Source: Triops longicaudatus
Taxonomy: Eukaryota > Arthropoda > Branchiopoda > Notostraca > Triopsidae
Length of the DNA stretch: 64,000 nt
NCBI GenBank assembly: GCA_022885665.1
Contig: JAGQDJ010000001.1
Location: 434,001 to 498,000, forward strand
Direction: 5' to 3'
Below, piece by piece: positions 37,401-46,587 of this stretch. Position numbers and translations under genes: made by a program. The notes below the pieces were generated by a model, which saw only the letters and a list, made by a program, of their open reading frames with translations, did not search any database and was not told where the DNA came from. Positions within the stretch are counted from its first letter, which is position 1. Every line of letters begins with the position of its first letter.

Positions 37401-38136
37401 AAAACTCGAAAGAAGCTTCCTCGCATTATTGGTTTTCACACCATTTTGTGTAATATGCAAAGCGTCCTAAAGCCCCTTACCATGACAATAAACTCCTTTC
37501 CATCAATCGGAGTCATAAAGTGAGGAGGTCTCAGCATTGGATTTTGCTCATTTACATGCAAATTGGAAAGCACAAGTCTTAGCCATGTTAGAAAACATCG
37601 CATTTCGTTACGCAAAAAGCAAATCAACACTGAATGTGGAATTTCTACCACCGTCGACTAAAAAAGCCAAGCTTGAAAGAAAGCGCTTTCTTTATTTCTG
37701 CGCAGTTTTACACATGGCAATAAAAGCGTGTGAAGATACATAACGATCTGAGTCATGGAAAAGGGGAGGCGGTTACGAGCTGTTTAAGACGGTGCTTTTG
37801 GAATGAAAGTTACACACGTTTACAGCTTTAAAGGTCTGGCAGCAGGGCAGCTACACGATTTAAGCGCCTTTGTCCTGTACCTGATCTTGTTTGGTTTTAT
37901 TCACTGACTCTCATATTCATGTTCCATGAACAATTCAACTGAAAAAAGCAGGGCATGAAGAACGAGAACCTTTGTTCTCCGCAGTTCGCCAAGAAACTTG
38001 CGAGCTACTGGACGACACCAACTATTTTCTCAAAGCTCCGTGTTCAGTTTGGAATTTCGTTTCTTTTCCTGGTAGACTAAACATAATACAAAGCGACTAC
38101 CATCGCGTGTCATACCTGGTTTCACAAAAATTTGCC
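34445..38136. other. Region between the nAChR and DEG/ENaC genes
   Basis: Includes the nAChR 3' UTR and the DEG/ENaC upstream region. The largest open frame (37134-37523, plus strand) has no ATG at its start and no recognisable family. The DEG/ENaC frame stays open upstream of 38137 back to about 37930, so an extra N-terminal segment cannot be excluded. Nothing else is recognised. Confidence 0.6.
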
Positions 38137-38211
38137 ATGCGAAAGGAAAAAAACGCATCACGAGTCATCCAACTAAGTAAAGAGTGGTCCGCAAACAGTT
38201 CTCTTCACGGA
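38137..38211 (+). CDS. DEG/ENaC exon 1: N-terminus with the HG motif
   Basis: Met at 38137 (gccATGc) opens 25 codons ending NSSLHG, donor GGA|gtaagt, phase 0. The His-Gly pair is required for gating in this family. The start was chosen as the last in-frame ATG before the homology; the frame is open further upstream without another ATG. Confidence 0.75.
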
Positions 38212-41200
38212 GTAAGTTTGTTTACGAAACTCTTTTCCATTTTTATCTGGTTGGTTTCCCAAAATTTAATTAGGCTGCATTTTCTTAAACATTTTTATAC
38301 TCTTCGGTTCTTCCTTTCATAACACTCGTTAAGGTTTGAAGGTTTATACAGTAAAGAAAATGGGTAAATAAAACTTGATTTTGCCTGTTTAGTTGTAGGA
38401 GCTTTTCGCCTAATGTGACACTTATAAAAGTAATAAACAAATGTTAAATCAAATTGTGCATGTCGCGTTACTAACACACGTATCCTGATCTTTACCTTCC
38501 CTTACGAAGAAAGTCATCAAGTTACATTTCTTAACATTACATAACGAATTATTATAATAGGATTATTTTCTAATCTCAGTACGGTACGATGGACAAATGT
38601 ACAACTTCGTCGGAAATTTCTCATTCAGTTGGAAAAAATGAAGCGTTTTTTACACCTCCGTTTTCCATGGAATTGTACTGAACTTTTCTCAAAATATTTT
38701 ACTTTTTGTCCGTGACGCTCCTTTTTTCAATAACTATACATAACACAAAGTAGAATAGAAGTTTAAAGACTCACAACTCGCATGCGGTTCTTCTACTTCT
38801 TCCTATTCCAAGAAACTGTGACAGATCATTCTTTTTTTTTAAAAAAAAAGGTTAAGTATGTTGGCGAAGACGCGACTCATATACTCGAGAAAATCATGTG
38901 GTTGATTTTGGTTTGCGCTGCCACCGGATTTGCTCTCTATTTGTGTTGGAGTTACTGGCACAAGTGGGAAGTGTCACCCGTTTTAACCTACATCGATTCA
39001 CATGCCGTCGCTTTGGATGAAATTCCATTCCCCGCTTTTACTATCTGTAACGTGAACAAAGTATCCAAACGTCGTCTTACAGAACTGCTCACCAATCCAA
39101 GGTACCAAATCCAAAAAATCCTTCCACGACAATAGGTTATTTCCACGTAATTATTTTTTTTTTCACCTTTCAAATAAGAACAGGTACAGCGCTATTAGCT
39201 ATGACGATATGAAACTCGCCTTGCGAATCATGACGAAACCTGACTTGGCCTTACCTTTCAAATTTCGGGACGAAACTCTCCGACTGGCTACCTTAATGAA
39301 GCAAAATAACATCAACGTTTCCGAGCTTCTATATATAATGAAAAAGGTGAGCTCACAAAATGCTAAAAAAAAACAGCTGTAGATATCCTTGAGCAAAGTA
39401 GAAGAGGATTTAAGGTTCAATTACCACTAATTCCTGACGGGGAAATCCAACAGACTCAAACGAAATGTGAGGAGCTCCTGGTGGATTGTACTTGGCAAGA
39501 AAATCCTGTTGATTGCAACGAGTTTTTTGTTGGCCGAGCTACAGACGATGGCTTCTGCTGCTCTTTCAACGCTGAAAACGTCCGACTTTATCTTGCCGAG
39601 GTGGACACCGAGTAAATATGCACTTTGAATTCAATCTGATGTTTTATCTGAACGACCAAGCTCATTTTGCATTTTGCGAACAGATTTTGGGATGGTTTTT
39701 ACGACGATACCGAGCGAAACTTGACAGAGCAGCTTCCAGCTAACATTCGAGATTACGATGTCACTCTAAATGCCTCAAGCCCGTCTGGTGAAGAGAGTGA
39801 AGATCTTAAGGCTAACATTCCATTAGCTGATGACAAGAAAATTGTGGATACAAGCAGCCCGGGATCGTAAGACTCTTAATTTCTTTTTGTCGGAAAAAAT
39901 CCAATCTTTTTTTACCCCACAATGACAACAAAATCTTCATAAAATTATTTTAGGTTCGCTGGCCTGAGCATTATGATCGATGGTAACTACGATGATTATG
40001 GTGTTGTTACGTCAACATTTGACGGCATTAAGGTCATTTTTCTGATTCACTTGAGGGTTTTACTACTCAACTCTAATTGTAGGCAATGGTCCATAACCGA
40101 AAAGAATTCCCAGACGTGGGAGAACGCGGTTTCATCCTTGGACTGGGGAAAGCTGCTTACATTGGCATTGAACCCATCAGTATTGTGGCTGACGACACTG
40201 TTAAGTCCATCAAATTCGAAAAAAGGATGTGTTATTATGAAAACGAAGCCCAGTTCGACTTCTCTCAACGTTACAGTGTATCGCAATGCACTATGGAATG
40301 TCTGACTCGTACCATAATTCAGAAGTTTGACTGTCAGCCTTATTTTTATCCTGGTGAGTTTCACTGGTTTCGTTTTTTTTCCACACGCAATTACTATACT
40401 TTCTACTGATTCTCTGGGTATTAATGCACACATAAACACCACTCAGTGAGACTACTGTACTAAAAAAATAACACATAATAACCGCGAACAGGAACATGGA
40501 GGAAATATCGTATCATTTATAGCACCTTTTTCTTTACATACTTTTTTTTAAAGAGGTTAACTAAATTGCAGGAGTGTTTAAAAGAGAAGATTTTACAAAA
40601 ACTATTTTCAATGTCGTTCTATGGCTTGAAAAATGTTATATGGAGTATTTAGAAAAAAAAGAAACTTTTCTTTCCAGTACATCATCAGTTCACGTACACC
40701 CTTCTTAACTAGCGCTATTATTGACGGTAACAAGACGCATAGGAAACTTTAAATCGATTTCGTGTAAAGGAAACAGTCCATTAACATTACAGAACCTTTT
40801 CGTTCTACACGGATGCATTTGGCATAGCCTATGAATAGCAATGAACAGTGCCCTACATGAGCTTTCTTGGGTCGAAAATTGTGTTAGGACGTTTTGAACA
40901 ATGAACTACACAGCGTACCAAAAAATTATTTACAAATGTTAGAAGCTACAGCTCCTGAGTAACTTGAATATTTTCGTGTAGTGAAAAATCCACATTCTGC
41001 TTCTGCTTATATTTTTATCAACAGATGACGTTTGGCACATGCTTTCAAATTTTATGGCGAGAAAATTTTGAATCTTTCGTTTTAATCTATTTTCTCGCAA
41101 AAAAATGAACACGCCAATTTAAAGCTAAATAAATTTACCTTATTCTCAAGTTTCCAGTGACAAATCAGTATGTGGTTTGGAGCAATTACCCGAACTCGCA

Positions 41201-42408
41201 ATTTTACTTGGTAAGTTTTCCTTCAATTTCTCTACTTTAAAAGTTCCATAAAGAAAAGTAGTACTTATCTTTACGATACTCACGAAATATAACTTCCACT
41301 TTGAATAAAATGTTATTCGAATATTTATTGTACATTATAATTTTACCTGTTTTTATACGCGTACACTCAAAAGTTTTAACCAATTATACGCTGACAAAAA
41401 ATCAAATTAATCAAGTCGTATTTCAATACAAGCTGACGCTCGAGGAAAGAAGGTAAAAAAATTACCACACGTTTCACTATTCTTGAATTTCATTCGCTAG
41501 GATGAGTACTGTCCCGATTGCCATCCAGAATGCTCTGAGTTAATCTATAAAGCTCAACTGTCGTATTCAACTTTTCCGGGCGTGGCTTTTAACGGCTCGT
41601 CTATATATCGTCGTTTGCGCAATTCAACACATTATAACCGCCAAAAAATGGACGACAGTACATTCCTTCAATACGTCGCGTACTATATTAATACTTTTTT
41701 AAACGACATCGCAGGCATTTGCCTCATGATGGCGGAGTCTGTTCTTTCTCACGTTTCCTAACACAATATATTTTCAACAGGAAGAATATGATAACTGTGT
41801 CGCTTTTCTTTCAAAATGCAGCTGCGATGCGATATAAAATGGAGACACGCTATGGGTGGGAAGATTTCGTTTGTAAGTTTGTTCTTCCTTTCTCTTCCAC
41901 TGTTAATCCAGTTGCCGGTTCCCGTCTAACTTTATTCTTACTTTGGTTCCTTCGTTTTCACTTATTGCGTCTGCCCTAATTAGCGGCTATGGGGGGACTA
42001 CTAGGACTTGGATTGGGTTTCAGTGTAATTGCTTGCGTTGAAATACTCTACTTCATGTGCTTCCGCTGGTGTTTTGAGCGTGAACACCGCGTTCGTCCAG
42101 GCAGTTCAGCGACTTTGGCACTCCAAGCGGCTTTACAAAGCCAACCTATATTCCGTCCGCAAGCCCCAAACCCAGCCTACCAACATCAAGTTGCTGTACC
42201 ACCGCCACAGGAATCACCTAAGCTCCGGTTGCGGCGACGCCGGTACGCGGAAGATGCGTTACCTACAGTACCCGATACCTTTTATGCCCCACCTATCTTT
42301 CAACCCAATGTCATTTTCCAACAAGTGCCCTTGCCTGTGCCCGTACCAAGTTTCCAATCGGTGTTCGTACCACAGTTTATGCCTTACAACCCCGTCTTTA
42401 GAAAGTAA
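38137..42408 (+). CDS. DEG/ENaC (degenerin/pickpocket-type) sodium channel subunit, whole spliced gene
   Basis: Amiloride-sensitive-type cation channel subunit of the plasma membrane, with two membrane spans and a large Cys-rich extracellular domain. Arthropod members act in touch, taste, proton or water sensing. Exons: 38137-38211, 38851-39101, 39184-39346, 39394-39611, 39684-39866, 39954-40032, 40083-40353, 41151-41210, 41433-41452, 41501-41736, 41781-41872, 41984-42408, about 690 residues. Family marks are the N-terminal His-Gly gating motif (H24-G25), TM1 (about 38-60), IPFPAFTICN, the Cys blocks, AGLSIMID, EFPDVGERGF, CPDCHPECSE, and SAMGGLLGLGLGFS, which holds the GxS selectivity filter (GFS, 561-563). 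A Pro-rich cytoplasmic tail follows. The family is certain; the subfamily is not. The exon 4 acceptor and the donor at 41736 are the weakest joins. Confidence 0.92.
38851..39101 (+). CDS. DEG/ENaC exon 2: TM1 and start of the extracellular domain
   Basis: VKYVGED follows HG directly, as in the family. Then come TM1 (MWLILVCAATGFALYLCWSY) and IPFPAFTICNVNKVSKRRL. Acceptor aaaaag, preceded by T9 and A9 runs; donor CCAAG|gtacca, phase 2. Confidence 0.92.
39184..39346 (+). CDS. DEG/ENaC exon 3: extracellular
   Basis: Reads R-YSAISYDDMKLALRIM through NVSELLYIMKK. Acceptor aacag, donor AAG|gtgagc, phase 0. It carries an NVS sequon. Confidence 0.85.
39394..39611 (+). CDS. DEG/ENaC exon 4: first extracellular Cys block
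   Basis: Encodes CEELLVDCTWQENPVDCNEF and GFCCSFNAENVRLYL. Donor ACCGA|gtaaat, phase 2. The acceptor is uncertain: cttgag|CAA at 39394 or ttaag|GTT at 39415; both keep the frame. The first leaves a 47-nt intron with a stop in the upstream reading. Confidence 0.8.
39684..39866 (+). CDS. DEG/ENaC exon 5: extracellular
   Basis: FWDGFYDDTERNLTEQLPAN followed by an acidic, less conserved stretch ending in a Ser/Pro segment. Acceptor aacag, donor GGATC|gtaaga, phase 2. It carries NLT and NAS sequons. Confidence 0.85.
39954..40032 (+). CDS. DEG/ENaC exon 6
   Basis: AGLSIMIDGNYDDYG and TSTFDGIK form the conserved GLS strand of the palm domain. Acceptor ttttag; donor AAG|gtcatt is weaker than consensus. 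The next intron is 50 nt. Confidence 0.88.
40083..40353 (+). CDS. DEG/ENaC exon 7
   Basis: AMVHNRKEFPDVGERGF, then the Cys-rich block EKRMCYYENE, QCTMECL and KFDCQPYFYP. Acceptor ttgtag, donor CCTG|gtgagt, phase 1. Confidence 0.9.
41151..41210 (+). CDS. DEG/ENaC exon 8
   Basis: With acceptor ttctcaag it reads VSSDKSVCGLEQLPELAILL, matching the family's Cys-Gly-Leu segment after the YFYP motif. Donor CTTG|gtaagt, phase 1. The alternative acceptor at 41156 (tttccag) gives an unrelated frame and was rejected on homology. Confidence 0.75.
41433..41452 (+). CDS. DEG/ENaC exon 9: 20-nt microexon
   Basis: The stretch between acceptor atacaag and donor GAAG|gtaaaa is 20 nt, converts phase 1 to phase 0, and encodes ADARGKK across its junctions. 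Without it, exon 8 (phase 1) cannot join exon 10, which has an in-frame TAG immediately upstream and must start in phase 0. Confidence 0.65.
41501..41736 (+). CDS. DEG/ENaC exon 10: CPxCxPxC block
   Basis: DEYCPDCHPECSELIYKAQL is the conserved pre-TM2 Cys block, followed by LSYSTFPG and a divergent stretch with FLQYVAYYIN. Acceptor cgctag, phase 0. The donor is weak: GCGGA|gtctgt at 41736 is the phase-2 site that fits the next exon. It gives a 44-nt intron with a good branch-like ctaac. Confidence 0.75.
41781..41872 (+). CDS. DEG/ENaC exon 11: pre-TM2 strand
   Basis: KNMITVSLFFQNAAAMRYKM and YGWEDFV, typical of the strand and linker before TM2. Acceptor caacag, donor GTTT|gtaagt, phase 1, giving FVSAMGG across the join. 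Confidence 0.88.
41984..42408 (+). CDS. DEG/ENaC exon 12: TM2, GxS filter and Pro-rich tail
   Basis: AMGGLLGLGLGFSVIACVEI is TM2 with the selectivity filter GFS. The 110-residue cytoplasmic tail is basic and rich in Pro, Gln and Val (PPPQESPK, LPVPVPS) and ends in NPVFRK before TAA at 42406. The tail is unusually Pro-rich and could carry SH3-type ligands; this is an inference from composition. Confidence 0.93.
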
Positions 42409-42523
42409 TTTGCATGTCATACATCCCCCACGTGTAGATTCCGTAACTTAGAAGCATTCCCACGGCAGCTTACTCGTCAGAAGGAAAGAAAAAATTCTTA
42501 ACACCTTCCTTTACGAACAACAG

Positions 42524-42529
42524 AATAAA
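42524..42529 (+). terminator. Polyadenylation signal for the DEG/ENaC gene
   Basis: AATAAA lies 116 nt after the stop codon in sequence that is otherwise non-coding. The cleavage site is not determined. Confidence 0.6.
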
Positions 42530-43422
42530 GGTAATTCACACCACATGCGAAATTTTTAAAATATTGTTGGATCTGAATACCGTTCAGTTCATTGCCATCT
42601 GGTTTTTGTGCCTCACTCTCAACACCGCTAATTTTACAGACTGCATTAGACAAAACGGATTATTTAATGGTCGGATATAGTATTTGCAAGTTCTATACTA
42701 CCAGTCCTTTTCCTTCGCTTATGCTCTAGTATGTACGTCCAGGAAAAACACTTTGGTCTTCTCTTAATGAAAACCTGCAGTTTTGTTACAATAAATTTAC
42801 TCGAAATATCATAACATCGAACTCTGAAAATACAATCTGCAACTCGCAATAAACAAAGGAAACACGCACTAAATGAATCACGCATTAAAATGCGGCGTGA
42901 GTTACTTACCTTTGAATGTCGAATTAGTGACAGCGTGAGACGCCATTGGTTTGCTTCACTCCAAGAAGACTTGTTCGAGGATCGCAAACGAATATTCACA
43001 ATTAGCACATAACTCTATTATTGAGTTGTTCACCGTCTGTATTGAGAGGATGTTAATTGCTTATCCCTAATGTCAGCGGGTCTTTGGAAATTCACTGAAG
43101 TTATGAGGACTGAATGACGTGGCTTCAGAGACAACGGCACCATTGAAATTATACCAAAAACTTTGAATCATGTCCCACCAACAACGCGCGCCACCATGCG
43201 GGATCTGGCGCGGGTTTCGAAAAAAGTTTTCTGGGATCTTTTCAATAATTTGATCAAATTAGTTCCTTTGCTACAAAGTTAATAGTTACTTTTTGTTGTT
43301 TTTTTATCTTATGCTTGAAAATTTAAAATAGCCATGTAGAATTTTTGATTCGACATTTGCCTATGTTCCACTGTTACGGTGTTCCACCTTTTTCCCGCCA
43401 AACTGGGTTTCCTTTGTCAACC
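42530..43422. other. Intergenic between the DEG/ENaC gene and the retroelement
   Basis: No gene recognised. On the minus strand an ATG at 43006-43008 opens 33 codons to an ideal donor (TTCAAAG|gtaagt in minus orientation, exon edge near 42911), but no partner exon was found. Confidence 0.5.
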
Positions 43423-43444
43423 AAACTGATGATGGCAATTCCAA

Positions 43445-44655
43445 TTTGTTGTTGTTGTCGATCTGTTTAAAGTCGCAACTGTGCCATCTAACGGGCACAT
43501 TATCTACTTTTTCTGACCGTTTATTTTTTCTGATGATTGGTAAAAAGGTAATTTCCTTTTACTCTATATAATATTAGAACTAATCCTACATAATCCTACA
43601 TATTATAATTTATATACTTTCTAGTGTTCTTATACTTAGTAGTAGAAAGAAGTAAACAGACTTACACCATTTCAATCAGTTTAGTATCTTTAATATAGTC
43701 TACTAGACAGTTTCTTAACTTATATTGTCGTTCTGGTTCAAATTTCCCTAAACCTAATACATTGACCATGTTAAAGATTACTCCTATCCGTTCTACTCTA
43801 CTCCTCCATTTTTCTCTTTCGGATCTGTATGCTGCGCAATATAGCAACCTGTGTTCCACTGTGTCTGTATGCTCCCTACAATTTTCGCAAATATCTGTGT
43901 CTTTAAGATTGAATCTCTTCATCCACCAACCTACCTTTGCATGTTTGCTTCTTATTCTTAAAAGCGCTACTNGAATCTCTTCATCCACCAACCTACCTTT
44001 GCATGTTTGCTTCTTATTCTTAAAAGCGCTACTGCTACTCTTCTATTCGGGTGTTCTAGCCATGGTTTCGGTTTGAGAGCCCTGGCCGCTTGTACTAATT
44101 CTTGTTCTGTTTGGAGTTTTAGTGCTCTTAAAATTCTTGTTTCGTTCTTTTCTTTAAAAAGTGATATTATTTCTTCAGTTGTTAATCTTCTAGTTATAGT
44201 ATTTTCTGATCCATTTCCCTGCTTTGCTGCTAAGTCTGCCTTTTCATTACCCTTAAAACCCTCGTGACCTGGTACCCATTGTATAGCTACATCTTTCCCT
44301 TGAGTTTTTAAAACTATAATTGACATTTGAATTTCCTGAATGACTCGGCTGTATTTCTTGCTATCATAATTTTTTATTGCCAAAACTGCCGCCTTTGAAT
44401 CTGTAAAAATTACGTATTTATTTTCCTGCGCTTTGCTTATACATTGTAAAGCTTTCAAAATTGCGTATAGTTCGGCTGCCATTACTGATGAAAATCTCGG
44501 TAGAGCGAGAGCCACCATCTTGTCTTCGTACTCTACATATAAACCTGCCCCTACATTTCCTTCGTCGTCTTTTGAACCATCTGTAAAGATTCTTTTCCTA
44601 TCTTTGTAAAGCTTCTCAAAAAAATCTAAAATTATTGTGTGTCTTCCGGCCTGGT
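43445..44655 (-). mobile_element. 5'-truncated non-LTR retrotransposon (RNase H plus Cys/His end)
   Basis: The 3' part of a LINE-type element of the I/Jockey kind. On the minus strand it keeps an RNase H domain and a C-terminal Cys/His motif, then a 3' UTR. The 3' end is a short (CAA)n tail (plus strand ttgttgttgttg at 43446). It is followed by a near-direct repeat also present at the other end: 43423-43444 and 44656-44675, 22 and 20 nt, aaactgat...ggcaattccaa. This is probably a target-site duplication. The 3' UTR also holds two copies of aatcctacat. Reverse transcriptase and ORF1 are missing. Clade assignment is tentative. Confidence 0.8.
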
Positions 44656-44719
44656 AAACTGATTGGCAATTCCAAGTTGGCGAAAAAGGACGGCGGGAAA
44701 AAAACGTCACGTTGGCCAA
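43662..44719 (-). pseudogene. Retrotransposon RNase H reading frame, split by an assembly artefact
   Basis: Two minus-strand frames (44719 down to about 43973, then down to 43662) form one frame once the 62-nt duplication at the N is discounted (frame offset 728 nt, minus 62 is divisible by 3). Motifs: IFTDGSKDD with the first catalytic Asp, AAELYAIL with Glu, IFTDSKAA with Asp, and WVPGHEGFKGNEKAD with the last His and Asp. So the RNase H acidic residues look intact. The end has ICENC and EHRLLYC, a Cys/His knuckle common at the C-terminus of LINE polyproteins. The first 15 or so residues from the ATG at 44719 lie in flanking DNA. It lacks reverse transcriptase, so it is not an autonomous gene. 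Confidence 0.85.
43911..44033. other. 61-bp direct duplication around one N (unmerged contig overlap)
   Basis: Bases 43911-43971 are repeated exactly at 43973-44033 with a single n at 43972 between them. Identical 61-bp ends around an N are what two overlapping contigs look like when joined with a placeholder. The duplication shifts the retroelement reading frame. Confidence 0.93.
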
Positions 44720-45455
44720 CAGGTGGCAATAGCTGTCACTTTATCAACAATTTTGGGGAGACTGGACGGGTGAAATTAAGCAAACGGCAAATATTTCTTT
44801 TCTGATTGGATGCCGAAAAATCGTCAAATAAAAAACACCTAAGGTCTCACGAAACCAAAGAAAAACTCTGCAGTTTGTACAATACGGTACGGTGGCGCAG
44901 GCTTTACTTGCAATCTGCTCACCAGAGCTCTCGAAACCTATTCGTAAACGGGACCAGCCTGTAGTTTATTAACGCGTCTTGACGGCGCTTGGCGCTTTTC
45001 GGATAGATGACTGTATTCTTAAACAGCTACCAAAACACGTGAAAGTGTTGTCCAGTTCGAAATGTCTATTCTAGGGTTTAATAACATCCGAAGTAAGCTT
45101 AAAAAATATTAAATTTTTTTGTTTGCTTTTATTAAAAAATAGGTAATTTCCGTTAGTCTATTTATCTCAAAGAAGTGTTACTATTACTTCACCTTGCTTG
45201 AGATTCCATTTCTACACAAGGATGTAAACACAGTAACTATTGTTGTTGAAAAATTGTCTTTTGTTCAAGTGACTAATGCTAGACCACAGGAAGATATTAC
45301 AATATTAAATCTAGTGCCGCGCACGTGATTTTAAAGTATTTCCCCTTCAGACTGTCGCCTGCTGAATTAGTAACATGTTTCACATACACCTAAAATATAT
45401 ATCCAGTTTTCCTGTTCTGTGAGACCGTAACCTCACTGCAAATTTAATTTAAATT
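44676..45455. other. Intergenic between the retroelement and bL27m
   Basis: AT-rich, no gene or element recognised. It contains the short region upstream of the bL27m start; no TATA box or other promoter element was identified with confidence. Confidence 0.5.
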
Positions 45456-45689
45456 ATGGAGCAAGTCGATCATGTGAGTAATACATGTGTCTTAGGCGTG
45501 TCGGGATTGATTCTAAGCTATGTGGCGCCTGTCCGGCACGCTTCAAAAAAAGCCGGTGGGAGTACAAGGAATCCTAAAGGTCATGCACCTGGAAAACATC
45601 GTGGCTGGAAAGTCCAAGACGGAGCCCAAGTTCGTCAGAGCGAGACTCTCGCAACCCAGCGAGGTCTCCGCTTTCACCCCGGTTTATGC
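45456..45689 (+). CDS. bL27m exon 1
   Basis: Encodes residues 1-78 and ends TGC|gtaaac in phase 0. It includes the HASKKAGGS start of the bL27 fold. Reading past the donor gives NKPFNFNLF, which leaves the family, so splicing is needed. Confidence 0.9.
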
Positions 45690-46561
45690 GTAAACAAACC
45701 TTTTAATTTCAATCTATTTCCGTTACACGAGCAGTCTTACCCAGCCTCTATGGAATCGGACCGTAGGTTCGATGAGCAAGTAGCCTTGTAAAATCATTAA
45801 AAATGACGCAAATATAGCAATTAGAGAAGTAAAGAAGACAAATATTTGTATAGTACACATGTTGCATTGCATATAAAGATTATTAAACATTTCTGTATTT
45901 AGCTAAAAGTCAGTAAGTTCTAGACAAATTTGAACTTTATCTTTGAGCGTTTACACTGCAGTTCTTTCCTGTATGGGCAGTAAAGCCGCATTATTGACGA
46001 ACTCCTGCCAACCTTGTCGAATAAGTCAAAGCAAGAAGAAAGGTACTTTACCTGTAAGCAAAAGGCAAACATTACTGAACGTTTCACTTTCTATGGCTTT
46101 CAGCTATAGCTAGTATAAGTATAGGTCTACAAGTATTGAGGTTACTAAGTATGCCTTCAGTACTTTCGAATATAATCGATCTAAAAGCCTGCCTTGCAAG
46201 TAAAGAATGCTTATTCAGGCATAGATAATAAAGCGTAGTTTCCTTCATGGGCCCCTGTCACACACAAATGTAGCTCAGACATTCCTCATTTTATTCAACT
46301 CCGCGGAAAGTATTCGTATAGCATGAATAACGTCATTCCCTCTTTCCTCAGGTGGGTGTGGGCAGCAAAGGCACGCTCTATGCCTTAGAGCCCGGTCGAG
46401 TTATGGTCACTTGTGAGAAATTCTACCCCGATTGGCAGCATACCTTCGTGCAGCGAGTGTACGGTGCCCGGAAGGAAACCATGACTTTTATTTACAAAAA
46501 ATACTTCAACGTGATTCCTGAACCACAGCATAACAGGTTCAAACTTGTGGATCAGATCTAG
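45456..46561 (+). CDS. mRpL27: Mitochondrial ribosomal protein bL27m (MRPL27), two exons
   Basis: A structural protein of the mitochondrial large ribosomal subunit near the peptidyl-transferase centre, made in the cytosol and imported. Exons 45456-45689 and 46352-46561 join in phase 0 to 147 residues. The family signature starts at VRHASKKAGGSTRNPKG, followed by a basic HAPGKHRGWKVQDGAQV, ATQRGLRFHPGLC at the splice site, then VGVGSKGTLYALEPG and a C-terminal KYFNVIPEPQHNRFKLVD. Length fits animal bL27m (about 140-150). The N-terminal 26 residues before the conserved block would be the mitochondrial targeting part, though they start unusually acidic (MEQVD). The single plausible upstream ATG was used as the start. 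Confidence 0.92.
45690..46351 (+). other. bL27m intron (662 nt)
   Basis: Consensus acceptor with pyrimidine tract (cattccctctttcctcag). AT-rich and without other features. Confidence 0.85.
46352..46561 (+). CDS. bL27m exon 2
   Basis: Encodes residues 79-147 beginning VGVGSKGTLYALEPGRVMVT and ending KLVDQI before TAG. It matches the C-terminal half of bL27m. Confidence 0.92.
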   Translation: MGVGSKGTLYALEPGRVMVTCEKFYPDWQHTFVQRVYGARKETMTFIYKKYFNVIPEPQHNRFKLVDQI

Positions 46562-46581
46562 ATTTTTATCCCTCTTAGCGA

Positions 46582-46587
46582 AATAAA
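46582..46587 (+). terminator. Polyadenylation signal for bL27m
   Basis: AATAAA lies 21 nt after the stop codon, giving a short 3' UTR typical of ribosomal protein genes. A second AATAAA is at about 46625. Confidence 0.65.

Noticed and set aside
37134..37523. 129-codon plus-strand open frame upstream of the DEG/ENaC gene
   Set aside because: No ATG at the frame start, composition like the surrounding AT-rich sequence, and no link in frame to DEG/ENaC exon 1.
41157..41210. DEG/ENaC exon 8 starting at the tttccag acceptor
   Set aside because: It would join phase 1 to phase 0 without the microexon, but the peptide (VTNQYVVWSNYP...) lacks the Cys-Gly-Leu motif that the other frame carries, so the microexon model is preferred.
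43911..44033. Biological 61-bp tandem duplication
   Set aside because: The single N exactly at the junction and perfect identity point to an unmerged contig overlap.
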